Below, in pieces: positions 1-10,917 of a DNA stretch of 64,000 bases. The position numbers and the translations under genes were made by a program. The first letter of the stretch is position 1. Each line of letters begins with the position of its first letter. The notes under the pieces were generated by a model, which had not been told where the DNA came from, searched no databases, and saw nothing but the letters and a program-made list of their open reading frames with translations. Origin of the DNA: Hirundichthys speculiger (lineage: Eukaryota; Chordata; Actinopteri; Beloniformes; Exocoetidae). The stretch lies in contig JAGFBZ010001970.1 in assembly GCA_018398805.1 (NCBI GenBank), positions 682,001 through 746,000 on the forward strand. Reading direction: 5' to 3'.

Positions 1-56
1 AGACAAAGACAATATATACTAAACATTAATGTGGAATGTGTTTTATCTAATCTTAC

Positions 57-58
57 AG
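57..58 (+). promoter_or_regulatory. splice acceptor of the ZNFX1-like last exon
   Basis: A T-rich stretch (about 39-56) ends in ACAG at 55-58. Family-like sequence begins immediately after it, and the residues encoded upstream do not fit the family. This sets the 5' edge of the exon at 59. Confidence 0.8.
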
Positions 59-2515
59 GGCCTCAGCTCCAATTTATTCTTTGTGGGGCACAACCACCCA
101 GAAGAGGAGATCAAAGATGGAAAAAGTCATCAAAACAGTCACGAGGCAATGTTTGTCGTTGCTCTTTGCCGCTACCTTCTTTACCAAGAATACAAACCAG
201 AACAAATCACCATCCTCACAACCTACACTGGCCAGCTCTACTGTCTGCGTAAACATATGCCTGCCAGTGAGTTCTCTGGGGTCAAGGTACATGTAGTGGA
301 CAAATACCAGGGAGAAGAGAATGACATTGTTTTGTTGTCTCTTGTGCGTAGCAACATGCAGGGAAAGGTTGGCTTTTTGAGTATTCCCAACCGTGTCTGT
401 GTAGCCTTGTCACGTGCCAAGAAAGGGCTTTATTGTATTGGCAACAGTGAGATCCTCAGCAGAATCGAACTGTGGAGCAACATCTTCCACACTTTGAGGG
501 AGAAGGACCAGGTCGGGAAAGCTCTGACCTTGTGCTGTCAGAATCATCCAGATCGACAGGTAGAGGCATCTTGTGCTGAGGATTTTAAACAAGCACCCGA
601 GGGAGGCTGCACCCAGCCTTGCCAGTTTCGTTTGGATTGTGGCCATGTTTGCTCACGAGTGTGCCACCCATATGACCTCGAGCACAAGAAGTACCAGTGT
701 CTCAAGAGGTGCGAGAAGATTTTATGTGATCAGGGACACCGCTGTACGCTATTGTGCCATAAAGCATGTCCAAAGAAGTGTCCAGTTAAGGTTGAGAAGA
801 TCATACCGCTGTGTCAACACACACAAAAGGTTCCTTGCCACCAGGACCCAATGACATTTGCATGCCTGGAGCCTTGTCAGAAGCTGCTGAGCTGTGGTCA
901 TCCATGCGACTCAGTCTGTGGGAAGACTTGCACCAGTAGGTGCCAGGTGAATGTCATCCTCCAGCTCAAGTGTGGACACAGACAACAAGGGGCTTGCTTT
1001 TACAAAACACATACAGGAGAGCCTGACTGTGCGACCCCCTGTAGGCAACAGCTTAAATGCGGCCATGTCTGTCGTGGCACTTGTGGAAGCTGTCATCAGG
1101 GACGTTTCCACAGACCTTGTTCTGAAAGATGTGAGCGTCTTCTGATTTGCTCTCACGAGTGCAAGGAGCCTTGCACTCGTGATTGCCCTCCCTGTCAGAG
1201 GCCTTGTGAGAATTTCTGTGTTCACAGTAAATGCATGAGGCTGTGTGGACACCCATGTGCTCCTTGCATTGAGCCTTGTCCTTGGCAGTGCCCACACCAA
1301 AGCTGCAGCAAACTTTGCCATGAGCCATGCGATCGTCCACCGTGCACCCAGCCTTGCGCAAAGACCCTGGCTTGTGGCCACCCATGCATTGGTCTGTGCG
1401 GAGACATATGTCCAAGCAAGTGTCGCATCTGCGATCATGAGGTCACAGAGATTTTCTTTGGCACTGAGGATGAGCCTGAGGCTTACTTCATTCAGCTGGA
1501 GGACTGTGGGCACATCATTGAAGCTACAGCTATGGACCACTACATGGGGATGGATGACAAAAGCCAGACAAACGAGGCAGAGCAAGTGGCCATAAAATTA
1601 AAAGAATGCCCCAAGTGTAAAACTCCAATACGTAAGAATTTACGCTATGGATCACACATCAACCGTTGTCTGGCTGAGGTAGAAATGGTCAAGGAGAAGA
1701 TGAATGGCAGTCAGTCTGATATTGAAGAGAAGAGGAGGACCCTTCTGGTGCAGTGGGATGAAAGCTGTTGCATTCCTGCATACGAAATACAGCTGGAAGA
1801 GGAATTTCAGCGAATCAGTGATAAACTGGGAAGAAAAGTACTCACAAGAAATGATCTGTGGGTCCTGGAAAACAAAATAGATTTCCTGACAAGAATTGCA
1901 AAGCTTCTGAATGCTGTAAAGAAAAAAATGTTACTCAGAGATGAATCCAGGTTTCAGCAGAGAGTGAAAGAGTTCCTCCAATGGCTTTATAGCTACGGGC
2001 AAAAATTCACAGACCAACAGGTATTTGATTTGCAGAGAGAGCTATCGAGACTCAACCTCCTGGCTGAACTCAACGCCCGTTGCCAAATGGCTGACAAGGT
2101 GGGAAAAACTGCAGAAATGCAATCTGAGGTACAAGAAATCAGAGATGTTTTGGAAAAGCCCGGCCAGTTCACCGAGGAGGATCAGCTGAGACTGAAAGAA
2201 GCTCTAAAGAGACTGGATGAAAAGTTTCCTGTCACAGGCTTGGGGATCACTGAAAAGGAAAGAGAGATGATCGTCTCAGCCATGAAAATGCAGCCAGGAC
2301 ACTGGTACAAATGCCCCAATGGCCATGTCTATGTTATTACAGAGTGTGGAGGGGCAATGGAAAGACGGATCTGCCCTGATTGTGATGCTGCCATTGGTGG
2401 GGAAAACCACAGACTTGCTGGTGGCAACCAAGTTGCCACAGAAATGGATGGGGCTCAGCACGCTGCTTGGTCTGAAGCCAATAATCTTCTCAACTTTAAT
2501 GACCTTGACTTCTAA
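59..2515 (+). CDS. znfx1: ZNFX1-like protein, last coding exon (C-terminal part)
   Basis: This is the 3' coding exon of an NFX1-type zinc-finger helicase. The family is known as SF1 RNA helicases that bind double-stranded RNA in antiviral defence, and in worms act in germ granules. Numbering from the ATG at 29, visible features are the end of the SF1 helicase core (TILTTYTGQ at 61-69, motif V with DKYQGEEND at 91-99, motif VI with VALSRAKKG at 125-133), a long Cys/His-rich NFX1-type finger array at about 185-470, a charged helical region at about 500-740, and a C-terminal RZ-type finger (C762, H766, C773, C782, C785). The ATG at 29 is not the start: it lies in intron sequence before a pyrimidine-rich tract and an AG acceptor at 57-58, so the exon opens in phase 0 at residue 11 (GLSS). 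The stop is TAA at 2513-2515. About 818 residues are present, under half of the usual ~1,900. The frame is intact. Paralogue identity is uncertain because fish carry several copies. Confidence 0.93.
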   Translation, partial: GLSSNLFFVGHNHPEEEIKDGKSHQNSHEAMFVVALCRYLLYQEYKPEQITILTTYTGQLYCLRKHMPASEFSGVKVHVVDKYQGEENDIVLLSLVRSNMQGKVGFLSIPNRVCVALSRAKKGLYCIGNSEILSRIELWSNIFHTLREKDQVGKALTLCCQNHPDRQVEASCAEDFKQAPEGGCTQPCQFRLDCGHVCSRVCHPYDLEHKKYQCLKRCEKILCDQGHRCTLLCHKACPKKCPVKVEKIIPLCQHTQKVPCHQDPMTFACLEPCQKLLSCGHPCDSVCGKTCTSRCQVNVILQLKCGHRQQGACFYKTHTGEPDCATPCRQQLKCGHVCRGTCGSCHQGRFHRPCSERCERLLICSHECKEPCTRDCPPCQRPCENFCVHSKCMRLCGHPCAPCIEPCPWQCPHQSCSKLCHEPCDRPPCTQPCAKTLACGHPCIGLCGDICPSKCRICDHEVTEIFFGTEDEPEAYFIQLEDCGHIIEATAMDHYMGMDDKSQTNEAEQVAIKLKECPKCKTPIRKNLRYGSHINRCLAEVEMVKEKMNGSQSDIEEKRRTLLVQWDESCCIPAYEIQLEEEFQRISDKLGRKVLTRNDLWVLENKIDFLTRIAKLLNAVKKKMLLRDESRFQQRVKEFLQWLYSYGQKFTDQQVFDLQRELSRLNLLAELNARCQMADKVGKTAEMQSEVQEIRDVLEKPGQFTEEDQLRLKEALKRLDEKFPVTGLGITEKEREMIVSAMKMQPGHWYKCPNGHVYVITECGGAMERRICPDCDAAIGGENHRLAGGNQVATEMDGAQHAAWSEANNLLNFNDLDF

Positions 2516-3110
2516 AAGACATGTAAGAGAAGTCAGTTGTTGCCTTGGGTTTTGAAAGCTAAAACCCTGTGAGTGGCATCAAGCTCTGGTTGTACTTAAA
2601 TGACCACTTTAATTTAGGCTGGACAAGTAGCAGCCTCTACAAAAGTCATTGAACAGTGTAATTAAAGAAAGATAATGTGGCTGTCTGTTTAAAACGATGG
2701 ATAATACAGAGAACTGTGCAAGAACCCATATTCTTCATGCATTAAATTCTGAATTCACTGGTTGCAGTAATGTTGTTAGTTGTCTGTGATGCTTTTGTTT
2801 TGCTTCATTATATTGTGAGTTTATGTTGCAATTAGGGCTGGGCAAGTTAACGCCTTATTATCGCGTTAACACATTAATTTGTTAACTCCAACATTTATTT
2901 TATCACACGTTAACGCATGTTGCGCACGTGCTTTTGTTTTTGAAAAATCTGTTACTGGCTGCTGCAGAACCGGAAAAGAATTAGCAGGAACATTTGCACA
3001 TTTGCTGTTCTAAAATAGTGGGTTGTGGTTTTGCTTAAAAATGCTTTGTTGCAGGAATGATGTGTCAAAGTATAATAAATCACCGAATAAGAAATAAATG
3101 GTAGATTTAA
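2516..3110 (+). promoter_or_regulatory. 3' UTR region with candidate poly(A) signals
   Basis: Downstream of the stop there is an ATTAAA at 2741-2746 and canonical AATAAA hexamers at 3074-3079 and 3093-3098. The near signal would give a 3' UTR of roughly 250 nt and the far pair roughly 600 nt. The far choice would place the truncated repeat at 2834-2925 inside the transcript. Only the hexamers are seen; the cleavage sites are not known. Confidence 0.5.
2834..2925 (+). repeat. truncated hAT-like interspersed repeat end
   Basis: The segment begins TAGGGCTGGGCAAGTTAACG and continues with alternating GTTAAC/CGTTAA words, a pattern I recognise from a widespread teleost repeat terminus. No matching inverted end (TTGCCCAGCCCTA) was found within the next kilobase, so this looks like one end only. 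It lies in the 3' region of the ZNFX1-like gene. Confidence 0.5.
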
Positions 3111-6100
3111 GGCTTGAATTTACAGTTTTAGCTTGATTAACTCTAACCTATGATAAGTTTCAGGGGGTTGTCATCATAACAGCTGTCCAGCACTGGGACA
3201 GTAGGTGTCAGTAAAGCACTGTCATATAGCAATGTATTTACACATCAGTCTTCTTTTTAAGGCATGTTCACTTAGAAGAGAGCACATGACAGCATTTATC
3301 ATTTCTGGAGTTCACATTTTGTGGTATAATTCTACTATTGCATTAAAAAAGCTGTAATAATGACAAGCATCAATAGTCTCCTTGTTCCTGTTCTTTGGAA
3401 ACGCACACAATGAGCTGTAACAGCACGAGTTAACACGTTTGTGCTTGTAACAGGACATCATTGGCAGTGAAGCCAAAGAAACAACCCTGAAATAGCTCCC
3501 ATTCCTCTTCACTATACAAGACTCCCAGTTGCTGAGTTTCATTTTGGCATTTTGTAGCAGCTTGCATCACTTTATTACATGATGAATGTGTCCCTGTCAA
3601 AAACCCAGCTCCAATGCAAACTGTGCATTCTGATAGGGGGTGGGGAGCAACAAAAATGTGCTGTCAGGGAAGTGTTAAAATTGAGCAAACCTTAAATGCT
3701 GCTCACTCTTTCAGTATTTATAAGATTCATGCACTGAGTTTAGGGAATGCTGGACGAAAGGCGACACCAGAGAAAAGGGTAATATCCTACAAGGTGGACC
3801 AACTCATCTATCATGTTTGACCACCTTAAAATATGCTATTGTCAGAGTTGCAACTAGTCTGCCATAAAAAAAAAAAAAGAGAAAGAAAAAAGTTTCCCGA
3901 ACCCCTGCAATTTCAGTGCACATCTGATGATAAGTTTCCATCTTCTGTGAAGTGAAATAACTGCAAACAATATTTGGTAAGACATTAAGAAAATATTTTA
4001 GACACAAAAAGGGAAGAAAAGAAGCAAAAGTGACATTCACATATTCAACACTTTAAAACCATGAAAAGCAACAAGTTTTAAGAATCGGATTGATACGCAT
4101 GCTTTTTTGTGCATAAAGAAGTTTCAAGACCTTAAACTATCTCTCCAGCATGCATGATAATATGTCAGTTTATGAGAAGACAGTGAGGAACTTTATGAAT
4201 ATTCACAGGAGTATGCTAGAGCCCATTCCAGCTGTCTTTGGGTGAAAAGTAGTTATGCACCCTGGACAGGTCGCTACAGCTCCTGCCATTATGTATAAAA
4301 AGAAAAAAACAATGTCTGGTTTATGTGTTTTCAATAGCTCTTCCAGACCAAACCTATTCTAAATGGTGTGCTTTATTTCTGTCTCACATAAGGATGTCAA
4401 CTGGTTGAACTGGCGAGTGGTCTGTAAGATCAGCACGCATGTAGTGCAGCAAAATAAGTTCCAAAGTATGCCAGAATTCAGATTCTTTAACGAAACTTAA
4501 CATTAGTTTCAACTGAAAGATAGGCATGTTTTGTTTGAGAGCCAAACAGAAAGGCTATTGAAACTTTGGTTAATGGAAAGAGTTTTCAAGGTCATTTGTA
4601 GGTTTGAAAGCTAGAATAAATAATCAGAGTCTGCCATCTTTAGTTTAAAAAGTATAAATATAAGCCAAAAAAAGTAATATAAAATACTTTCTGTGTTGTA
4701 AAGGCAAAACTGAAGAGGGAAAGCTGAACTTGTATTCATAAGCAGCTCTTCATACTGTCCATAGTGAATTACGTTCTATAATTCTTGTCTAATTCAATTA
4801 GATTTTATTCTATAGCAAATGACCCGTGGACTTAAATGCATTGTGAAAAGTTTTAAAGTTATAGCTGTTTTTGTTTGTTTGTTTGTTTTTTTTCCCTGCA
4901 CCTTGCATTTAAAAAGTCAAAACTCATGGTATAATGCCAGCTATGGATAATGGGTTTGTACTATCAGAAAATTGCTCATTATTTTCCCAAAGAGGTTTCT
5001 CATCGGTACAACAGGTTGCGGTCCAAACTTTTAATGTGACAGAAAGTCTGTGTGTGTGTGTTTTATAATGTAATACTATAGATGGGGTGCACAACAACTT
5101 TTACCAAAAAGATCTAAAGCAAATTTAGGGAAACATTACCCTTGGGTATTAGGCGCTACCTTCAAGCCTTTCCATGCGCTATGAACCATGTCTCTATGTT
5201 AAATTATAAATGAGGATGTTTACATGGTTGTCCTCCAGAGATGTTGTCTTTTAACTCTGTTATCGTGCACTGTAATTGCAGCATGCCTCTGCATGCAAAT
5301 TATGAGACAAATTCTCACAAATTCAAGGAATTAGCCAGACATTTTCTTCAAATAATTGCAGCGACTGCAGCTCCTCTGCCTTCACACCTTATAATTCCAG
5401 GAAAAAAAAAAACAACAACTTTCAAACAGAAATGTTCACTTTGAAGATTATTATGTCACATTTATCCTGAATTTTATTGCGCAGTGGGTTATAATTTACA
5501 AAGCTCTGAGACCACCTGGCACTTGTTTTGATGTTGTGCCCATTCCTGGCAGTAAAACTTTTTTCAACGCAAGTTGCTATGAAAGAAATGGCATCAAAAA
5601 GCATTTCATTCAATGCCTCATTACTCCTGCTGACTGTCATTTTCTTCAGGTTTGCCTGTAACTCTCAGGTTTAGGTCTGATGATGCAGATCCCCCCCGCT
5701 CTTAAGCAACAGTGGCAGGGTCACTGAGCATCAACTGGCCTTCCATCCCTACATGGCTACTGGTCCCACAGTGGATCGGGCTATCTTTAATATGCTGCTC
5801 ACTTCCCACTGGATTCAACTGATGCTCATCAGCTGGAAGGGAAACACAAAGAGATGGACAGAAAAACAAGCAGAAACTAAGGCACACAGGCATTCACACA
5901 GAGCAAGAAGAGACATAGATAAAATCAAGTGGAAAATAGTGAGATTGGATGGGAAGGGGATGTAGTAGACTGATTGACTGATCTGTCTCCAGGCCACAAG
6001 AGACTCTGTTGATATGGGAAAGAAGACCAAAGCCAGTCAGATGATGTAGAGGGAAAATGGGCCCTATTCGATATGAAGTGAAAAGAATAGTTTCACTGAT

Positions 6101-6215
6101 CCCCCTCTCCACTGGACCAGCGAATGTGATGTAGAGAGTGATATTCAAGCAGACAAGAGGAGAAAACTCCACTTGAAGACAAAGTCATTGTGAACAGAAA
6201 GTGGGAAACACAATG

Positions 6216-6301
<86 letters not shown>

Positions 6302-8211
6302 AAAAATATCACAAAGAGAGATTAGGCTGACATTTAAAAGACAGTTTGTCAAACTCTGCTCTATTGTCAAACTTACCTACATACCTTTGTATCTCAGATG
6401 TATAAGAAAAAGAAATATATATGTATATATATATATAGCTACAAGGAAGAACATTTTTGCCGCACAGAAGCTTCTGAAGCTTCTCCATTAGACTGAGTGA
6501 AACTAAGTGTGACTGAAATACAGATTTCACTATAGAAGCCTTAGCAGATCTACAACTTTTCGAGTCAATTTATTAACAATACTATACCAAGCATAATTTT
6601 ATTAAGTCTAAGGTGAAAATGTGAATTTTGCAAGACAAATCTACAGAGCATCTGCTGAGATTTGAGATGTTTGCACCCGTTCATCCCTCAGGCAATGAAG
6701 GTCTTTTCTTCTGGTCTGCTCAGATTCTAGTCAACAAAAGTGACACCGACTTTACAGAAATGACTCACAGCTCCAAATAAAAACAATTTCATACCCCCTG
6801 TTCATTCAGTCTAATCTAACACTGCTTTATTTATCCATCATCAGCCAAAAACAAAGGATATGCCTTGGTAGAAAGGCAGAAAGACGAGTATGAGGCATAG
6901 GTATGAACTCTAGATTGTAAGGAGGCAAACTAGCATCAAATGATAAAACAACTTCACTTAATAACAAATGTGACGAATATTTTAAACGCAGTTACCGTTC
7001 AGTCATCTGCACTACAAACATGCAATGAAGTTGAGAAGTCTGGGAAAATGTGAAAAGTTTTAAAGCCTGCCCATGTCACACACACAACCTGCAGTTTTAA
7101 TTGATGTCTAATTGCAGTGTGGGCAGTCCATTAATAACTTATTACCTTGGGCCTCTCATGAGATAATAGCCAGGCAACTCCTCAAGGGGGGTGTGTCATC
7201 ACATCAAAAGTTTGATTAAAGCAAAGGGAAAAGCACGGACCCTGATCGCATTTTTGTTCACTTTCCAAGCTGATTTAAATGTAAATTCATTTTTATTTCA
7301 GCTCCTCCCATTTGATCATGTCTCACTAAGTGAGGAGGGAGGGAGCTGAAGAGAAGAGGGAAATTCTGCTCAGGTAAGCATATTTGGTTTGTGAGGGTTT
7401 GATTCTAAAGTAATTTGAATAACTGTGCAAAAGCCAATTTGATTTAATTGAGCTCTGCTCCTCTGAACACCTGCAACTAGATTAGTGACTGACATTAAGT
7501 TGTTTTGCTGCATTGGGCCTCCAAGTGCTGCTCTTGCCGCTTCATAACTCTGGATTTACCTCCAAATTTTTAATACAAGACCATATGTGCTTTGCAGAAT
7601 ATGCAATGAGCTCAGCTTAGTGCAGAGCAGCAGTGAAATATGGCCAAAAAAGGGAAAATAATACCCAGGCTAATCCATTCTACTCTCCTGTGCCTGAGGG
7701 CTGTGACAAAGGTAGTTTATTACCATTACCATCAGTGTATGATTATCAGTATGTATTAGGGCATCTTGCTATCGAGCAAAGCCTCAACAGGCCATGACAG
7801 GACTAAAACAAACTATGTTTCTGCTCCATCGAGGGAAAACATTAAGCGAAGATACACTTCTCCCCAGGCGCCACCCCAGTACAGCTGCTTCTGACAGGAC
7901 AGTTGGAGAGGTATTTGTGTGCACTCAAACCAACACACACACGCCTTCCCCTCAGCTTTTTGTCATCCTGTGCAGATCTATCATCTGTGAACTGCCAAAC
8001 TCCTTGATCCACTCCTGTTCAGAGACACATAATGTGTCTCTGTGTGTGTGTTGACGGTCCTGCATTAAAATGGTTGTCATTACACCCATCTGTGCCAGTG
8101 TAACAGGCGTACTGAAGCAGTAAAATATTTCACCAAAGCTCCATCTTCAATTGCTGTTTTTGTCTTGCTACTTTTTCATGTATGTCTATGTATGTGTACA
8201 TACATCATATG
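3111..8211. other. intergenic, no gene recognised
   Basis: AT-rich sequence with short, unsupported open frames on both strands. It contains a long (TA)n tract at 6217-6297 and a short (GTTT)n run near 4870-4888. A stretch at about 7060-7330 has dense homeobox-type AT words and no repeat character, and may be conserved non-coding DNA. I see no exons. Confidence 0.6.
6217..6297. repeat. (TA)n microsatellite
   Basis: About 40 uninterrupted TA dinucleotides. It produces spurious Ile-Tyr repeat open frames on the - strand. Confidence 0.97.
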
Positions 8212-8318
8212 TTCTTGAGCCTCCTCGGTGGTTTAGTGATTGTGACTGTTGTAAAACCTGTGCCAATCTTCTAATGTGATCACCCCCCTGAACAGGGAGC
8301 AGCCGAAATGGAAGTATA
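8212..8318 (+). repeat. SINE-like element with RTE-type 3' tail
   Basis: The head (CCTCGGTGGTTTAGTGATTG at about 8222-8241) resembles the A-box half of a tRNA-derived SINE. The end (ACCCCCCTGAACAGGGAGCA, then GCCGAAATGGAAG, about 8282-8314) resembles the 3' end of the RTE LINE seen on the - strand at 37930-37980, which in sense orientation reads GACCCCCTGAAGGGAACAGC. A recognisable B box is missing, so this is a degenerate or partial copy. Sharing a 3' tail with a LINE is how SINEs borrow its reverse transcriptase. Confidence 0.55.
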
Positions 8319-8474
8319 CACATTATGTGTATTTATATTTTTATTCTTCTAAGGCAGTGGTTTTCAAAGTGTGAGGCGCGCCTCCCCTGGGGGGCGCCAG
8401 AGGGATTCAGGGGAGGCGCGGGAGAAAAAATAAACCTGAAAAGACAGAAAAAGAGTGTAAACATCGAGGGCAAA

Positions 8475-8819
8475 ATGGATCGATTTTTAGTATTTCAAGT
8501 GAAAGTGAGAGAGGGCACAGAGTCTGGGGCGATCAGAAAACGGAGGAAGTATGACCCTGATTATTTAAAGTTTGGCTTTTCGTGTATTGGTCCTGACGAT
8601 GCTCCGCTGCCACAGTGTGTTATCTGCAAAGAGCTGCTAGCTAACGACAGTATGCGACCATGGAAACTCCGGCGTCATATTGAAACCAAGCACCAAAGTT
8701 TAACGACCAAGCCGCGGGAGTTTTTTGATCGGAAACTTAATGAATTGCGGTCACAGAAGAAAGTCATCGAGGCGTTTGGCACTGTGACTACCAAGGCAAC
8801 CGAAGCATCGTACCGGTAA
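8475..8819 (+). pseudogene. BED zinc-finger N-terminal part of a hAT (ZBED-like) transposase
   Basis: From the ATG at 8475 the frame encodes 114 residues. It has a basic RKRRKYDPDYLKFGFSC segment, a finger with Cys-x2-Cys (CVIC) and His-x4-His (HIETKH), and a helical tail (FFDRKLNELRSQKKVIEAF). This is the start of the ZBED/SCAN-type hAT transposases, which normally run on for several hundred residues with a DDE core and C-terminal dimerisation domain. Here the frame ends at TAA 8817-8819, and the sequence at the break reads ACCG|GTAAGC, which looks like a splice donor at 8816. Either the rest of the protein was deleted, or this segment is used as a spliced exon. The finger itself is intact, so a short DNA-binding product is conceivable but unproven. 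Confidence 0.8.
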
Positions 8820-8977
8820 GCTTTAGTTTTAAGGGGGTTGAACCGAGGACGCGCGTGGTTTCTTGGAAAAGTGGCATCTGCGTGAAGGAAGGCGAGTCTC
8901 CCGCAGATCATCAGCCTCTCTGGATTTTAACTTAATCCGGATCCTAACCTGCTTCAAATCCAAACCCAAACCCAGCC

Positions 8978-9041
8978 ATGAGGACTAACGTGTGGATCTA
9001 CCAGGCTCTGGTCTGTCTCATGGTCACTATTGTGGACTCAG
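8978..9041 (+). other. possible captured host exon 1: signal peptide plus phase-1 splice donor
   Basis: An ATG in good context (CCAGCCATGA, ATG at 8978) opens 21 codons reading MRTNVWIYQALVCLMVTIVD plus Ser, a textbook signal peptide: a short basic start, a hydrophobic core and a small residue at the end. The coding ends in ACTCAG|GTAAGC, a strong donor with GT at 9042-9043, leaving the last codon split in phase 1. Phase-1 introns after a signal peptide are typical of secreted and immunoglobulin-type genes. About 150 bases upstream resemble a 5' UTR. Without splicing the frame stops five codons after the Gly codon (TGA). No matching second exon is visible in the element. I do not recognise the parent gene. 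Confidence 0.45.
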
Positions 9042-9810
9042 GTAAGCTGATGCTCTGAGCTTTACTGATTAAAGTCGCTTCATTTCAAACAAAAATGTGG
9101 AGAAAAAAAAATGAGAAACTTTCACTTCACAGTTGTAAAATTAGATTTTTGATAGTCAAAGCTTGGCATGTCGTATAAATTATTTTATGTATGCTTTAAA
9201 TACGTTTTTAATTCCAGGTTTTTGACCATGAAACGTCCTGGACTGTTAAAATATTAAATGAAAAATGCCTTTTTGGCTGAAGATGTTCAGAATATTTATT
9301 TAAAGAATAAATGGAGCCCAAAAGATTTCACTTTCAGGATTAGGTCTAAAAAAAAAAAAAACAGATAACATTTGAGTGTGCTGTTTCTCATAAAAAAAAA
9401 AAAAAAAATCAGGTTCCATCTCCACTTAGAGGGCGCGCGCCGGTGCCACGCCGGTGCCACACCGGTGCCAGGACGCACAGCTTTTTAAAAAAGCCCTAGC
9501 TACTTTTCTGATGTAACAACATCTTTTCTGTACCATCAGTCGACCCTCCTGCATCTGCTGAGCGCAGCTGCGGAGAGGATGCCTGACGTGCCGTGACTTG
9601 GCGGCGCTGTTTACTGCGCGCGCACACACACTCGGGCACTTAAACGCATCCAAACGAGCGCGTGCAGAAATATGTTAAAAATATGTGTTGAAAACATACA
9701 GATGTTAAAAGGTGTGTGTGTGTGTGTGTGTGTGTGTGGGGGGGGGCATGCTTTTGAGTTCTCTCAGGGGAGGCTCACTATCCCACACTTTGAAAACCCC
9801 TGTTCTAGGG

Positions 9811-10549
9811 CAATGTTTTCGTTTCTTATGATGTCACTTCCTGTAAATTTATGCCACACTGGAATTTTTAAATTATTGTGTTAGTACTCAGACAGCTAGA
9901 GGTGAGGAGAAGTATTCATGTAGAGGCCTTGAGTAACAAAGTGGCAATTGAAAAGTTTTCTTTTTCTCCTTTAAAATCAGAATAAATCCACCTCAGCAAA
10001 CAAGGCCACGGTGAGCTCATCTTTTCATAACTGCCGTCACACAATGCAGAAATCGTAGCGACTGAGACATCTGGCCATACCGGCTACACCAGGATGAATA
10101 AAACATGAAACCGATAGTCGATTGATGGACAGTTTTTTCCCTCTCATGAGATGTATTGAAATGAAAGACTTTAAAAGATGTTTAAATACATTAAAAACCA
10201 TATGATTGAGAGACTGGTACATGTCATTCTCAACCCCACCGTGTCAGTTCCTAACTAACATGTGAACACGACATTTTCGGCGCGTGTTCTCAGTCTGTTG
10301 CTGGTTTGTTCTCCCCTCCGGCTATAAACAAACTTCTACTGAGCTTTATCTGCTGGACAGACAGCCTGAGATGATCCTGCAGGACAATTTGGTAATCTTG
10401 GTAATCAATCTTACGCCTCGCTGGTCCAGGTCATGAAGCAAGCAAGCCAAATCACAATCCTCCCTTTGCTATATTTCATTTTAGGGGTTCTGAGGTTGGG
10501 AAACTGTGCCTTTTTTGTGCCATATTGCAAATTTTTATCATTATATAGT
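9811..10549. other. intergenic, nothing recognised
   Basis: No exon-like frames, repeats with clear ends, or RNA genes were seen. Short open frames on both strands lack family features. Confidence 0.5.
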
Positions 10550-10800
10550 AATCTTCACAAGCAATTTCAATTTTTGTTTCATCAGTCCACAAAATACCTT
10601 TCCTTTAGCCTTGTGTATTGCCAAGGTGATCTTTGGCAAGTGTGCGGCAGTTGTGTCCCCTTCTAGGAAAAGTCACCACATTACTAAACTGTCTCCATTT
10701 ATAGACATTTTTGTCCAACTGATGGATCCCTAAGTATCCGAGATTACGTTCTGTTCCTTTCCATCCCTATGCACATTAACTACTCTTGATTATATGTCTT
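10550..10800 (-). mobile_element. degenerate Tc1/mariner-type remnant
   Basis: Words such as TTCATCAGTCCACAAAATAC and the segment around GTGATCTTTGGCAAGTGTGC resemble the antisense of a teleost Tc1-like transposase (the region that normally reads ...QVIWTDET...). No ends or continuous frame survive. The call rests on remembered family resemblance. Confidence 0.4.
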
Positions 10801-10917
10801 CAGATATCTCATTTTTGCAAGGCATGGTTCAGCAGATGCTTCTTATCAACAGAAAATTTAAAACCCCTCATGTGCAAACTAGTCAGTCCAGTTAACTTTC
10901 CTTGAATCAACCTTATA

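Larger units (their letters stand above)
8355..9802 (+). mobile_element. hAT DNA transposon with BED-finger exon and foreign insert
   Basis: The left end CAGTGGTTTTCAAAGTGTG (8355-8373) and the right end, which reads CAGGGGTTTTCAAAGTGTG on the complementary strand (9784-9802), form imperfect terminal inverted repeats. Flanking octamers TTCTAAGG (8347-8354) and TTCTAGGG (9803-9810) are an 8-bp target duplication with one mismatch, diagnostic of the hAT superfamily. Inside are a BED-finger coding segment (8475-8819), a signal-peptide-like exon with splice donor (8978-9041), a run of intron-like AT-rich sequence, a GC/CpG-rich part with an 11-bp tandem repeat (about 9425-9665) and a (GT)n tract (9711-9738). 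The catalytic RNase-H core is absent, so the copy is non-autonomous. Confidence 0.88.

Noticed and set aside
29..31. ATG at 29 as the start of the ZNFX1-like protein
   Set aside because: It lies in intron sequence before a clear splice acceptor (57-58); the ten residues it adds do not fit the family.
573..1595. Other open frames inside the ZNFX1 exon (+ 573-854, - 911-1585, - 1053-1415)
   Set aside because: They are shadows of the Cys-rich coding frame in other frames, with no independent support.
5690..5850. Possible inverted repeat around AGCATCAACTGG and CTCATCAGCTGG
   Set aside because: The match is short and imperfect, with no target duplication or repeat-family resemblance.
6185..6530. 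Ile-Tyr repeat open frames
   Set aside because: They are translations of the (TA)n microsatellite.
8222..8241. A functional tRNA gene at the SINE head
   Set aside because: Only an A-box-like half is present; there is no B box, cloverleaf or anticodon arm.
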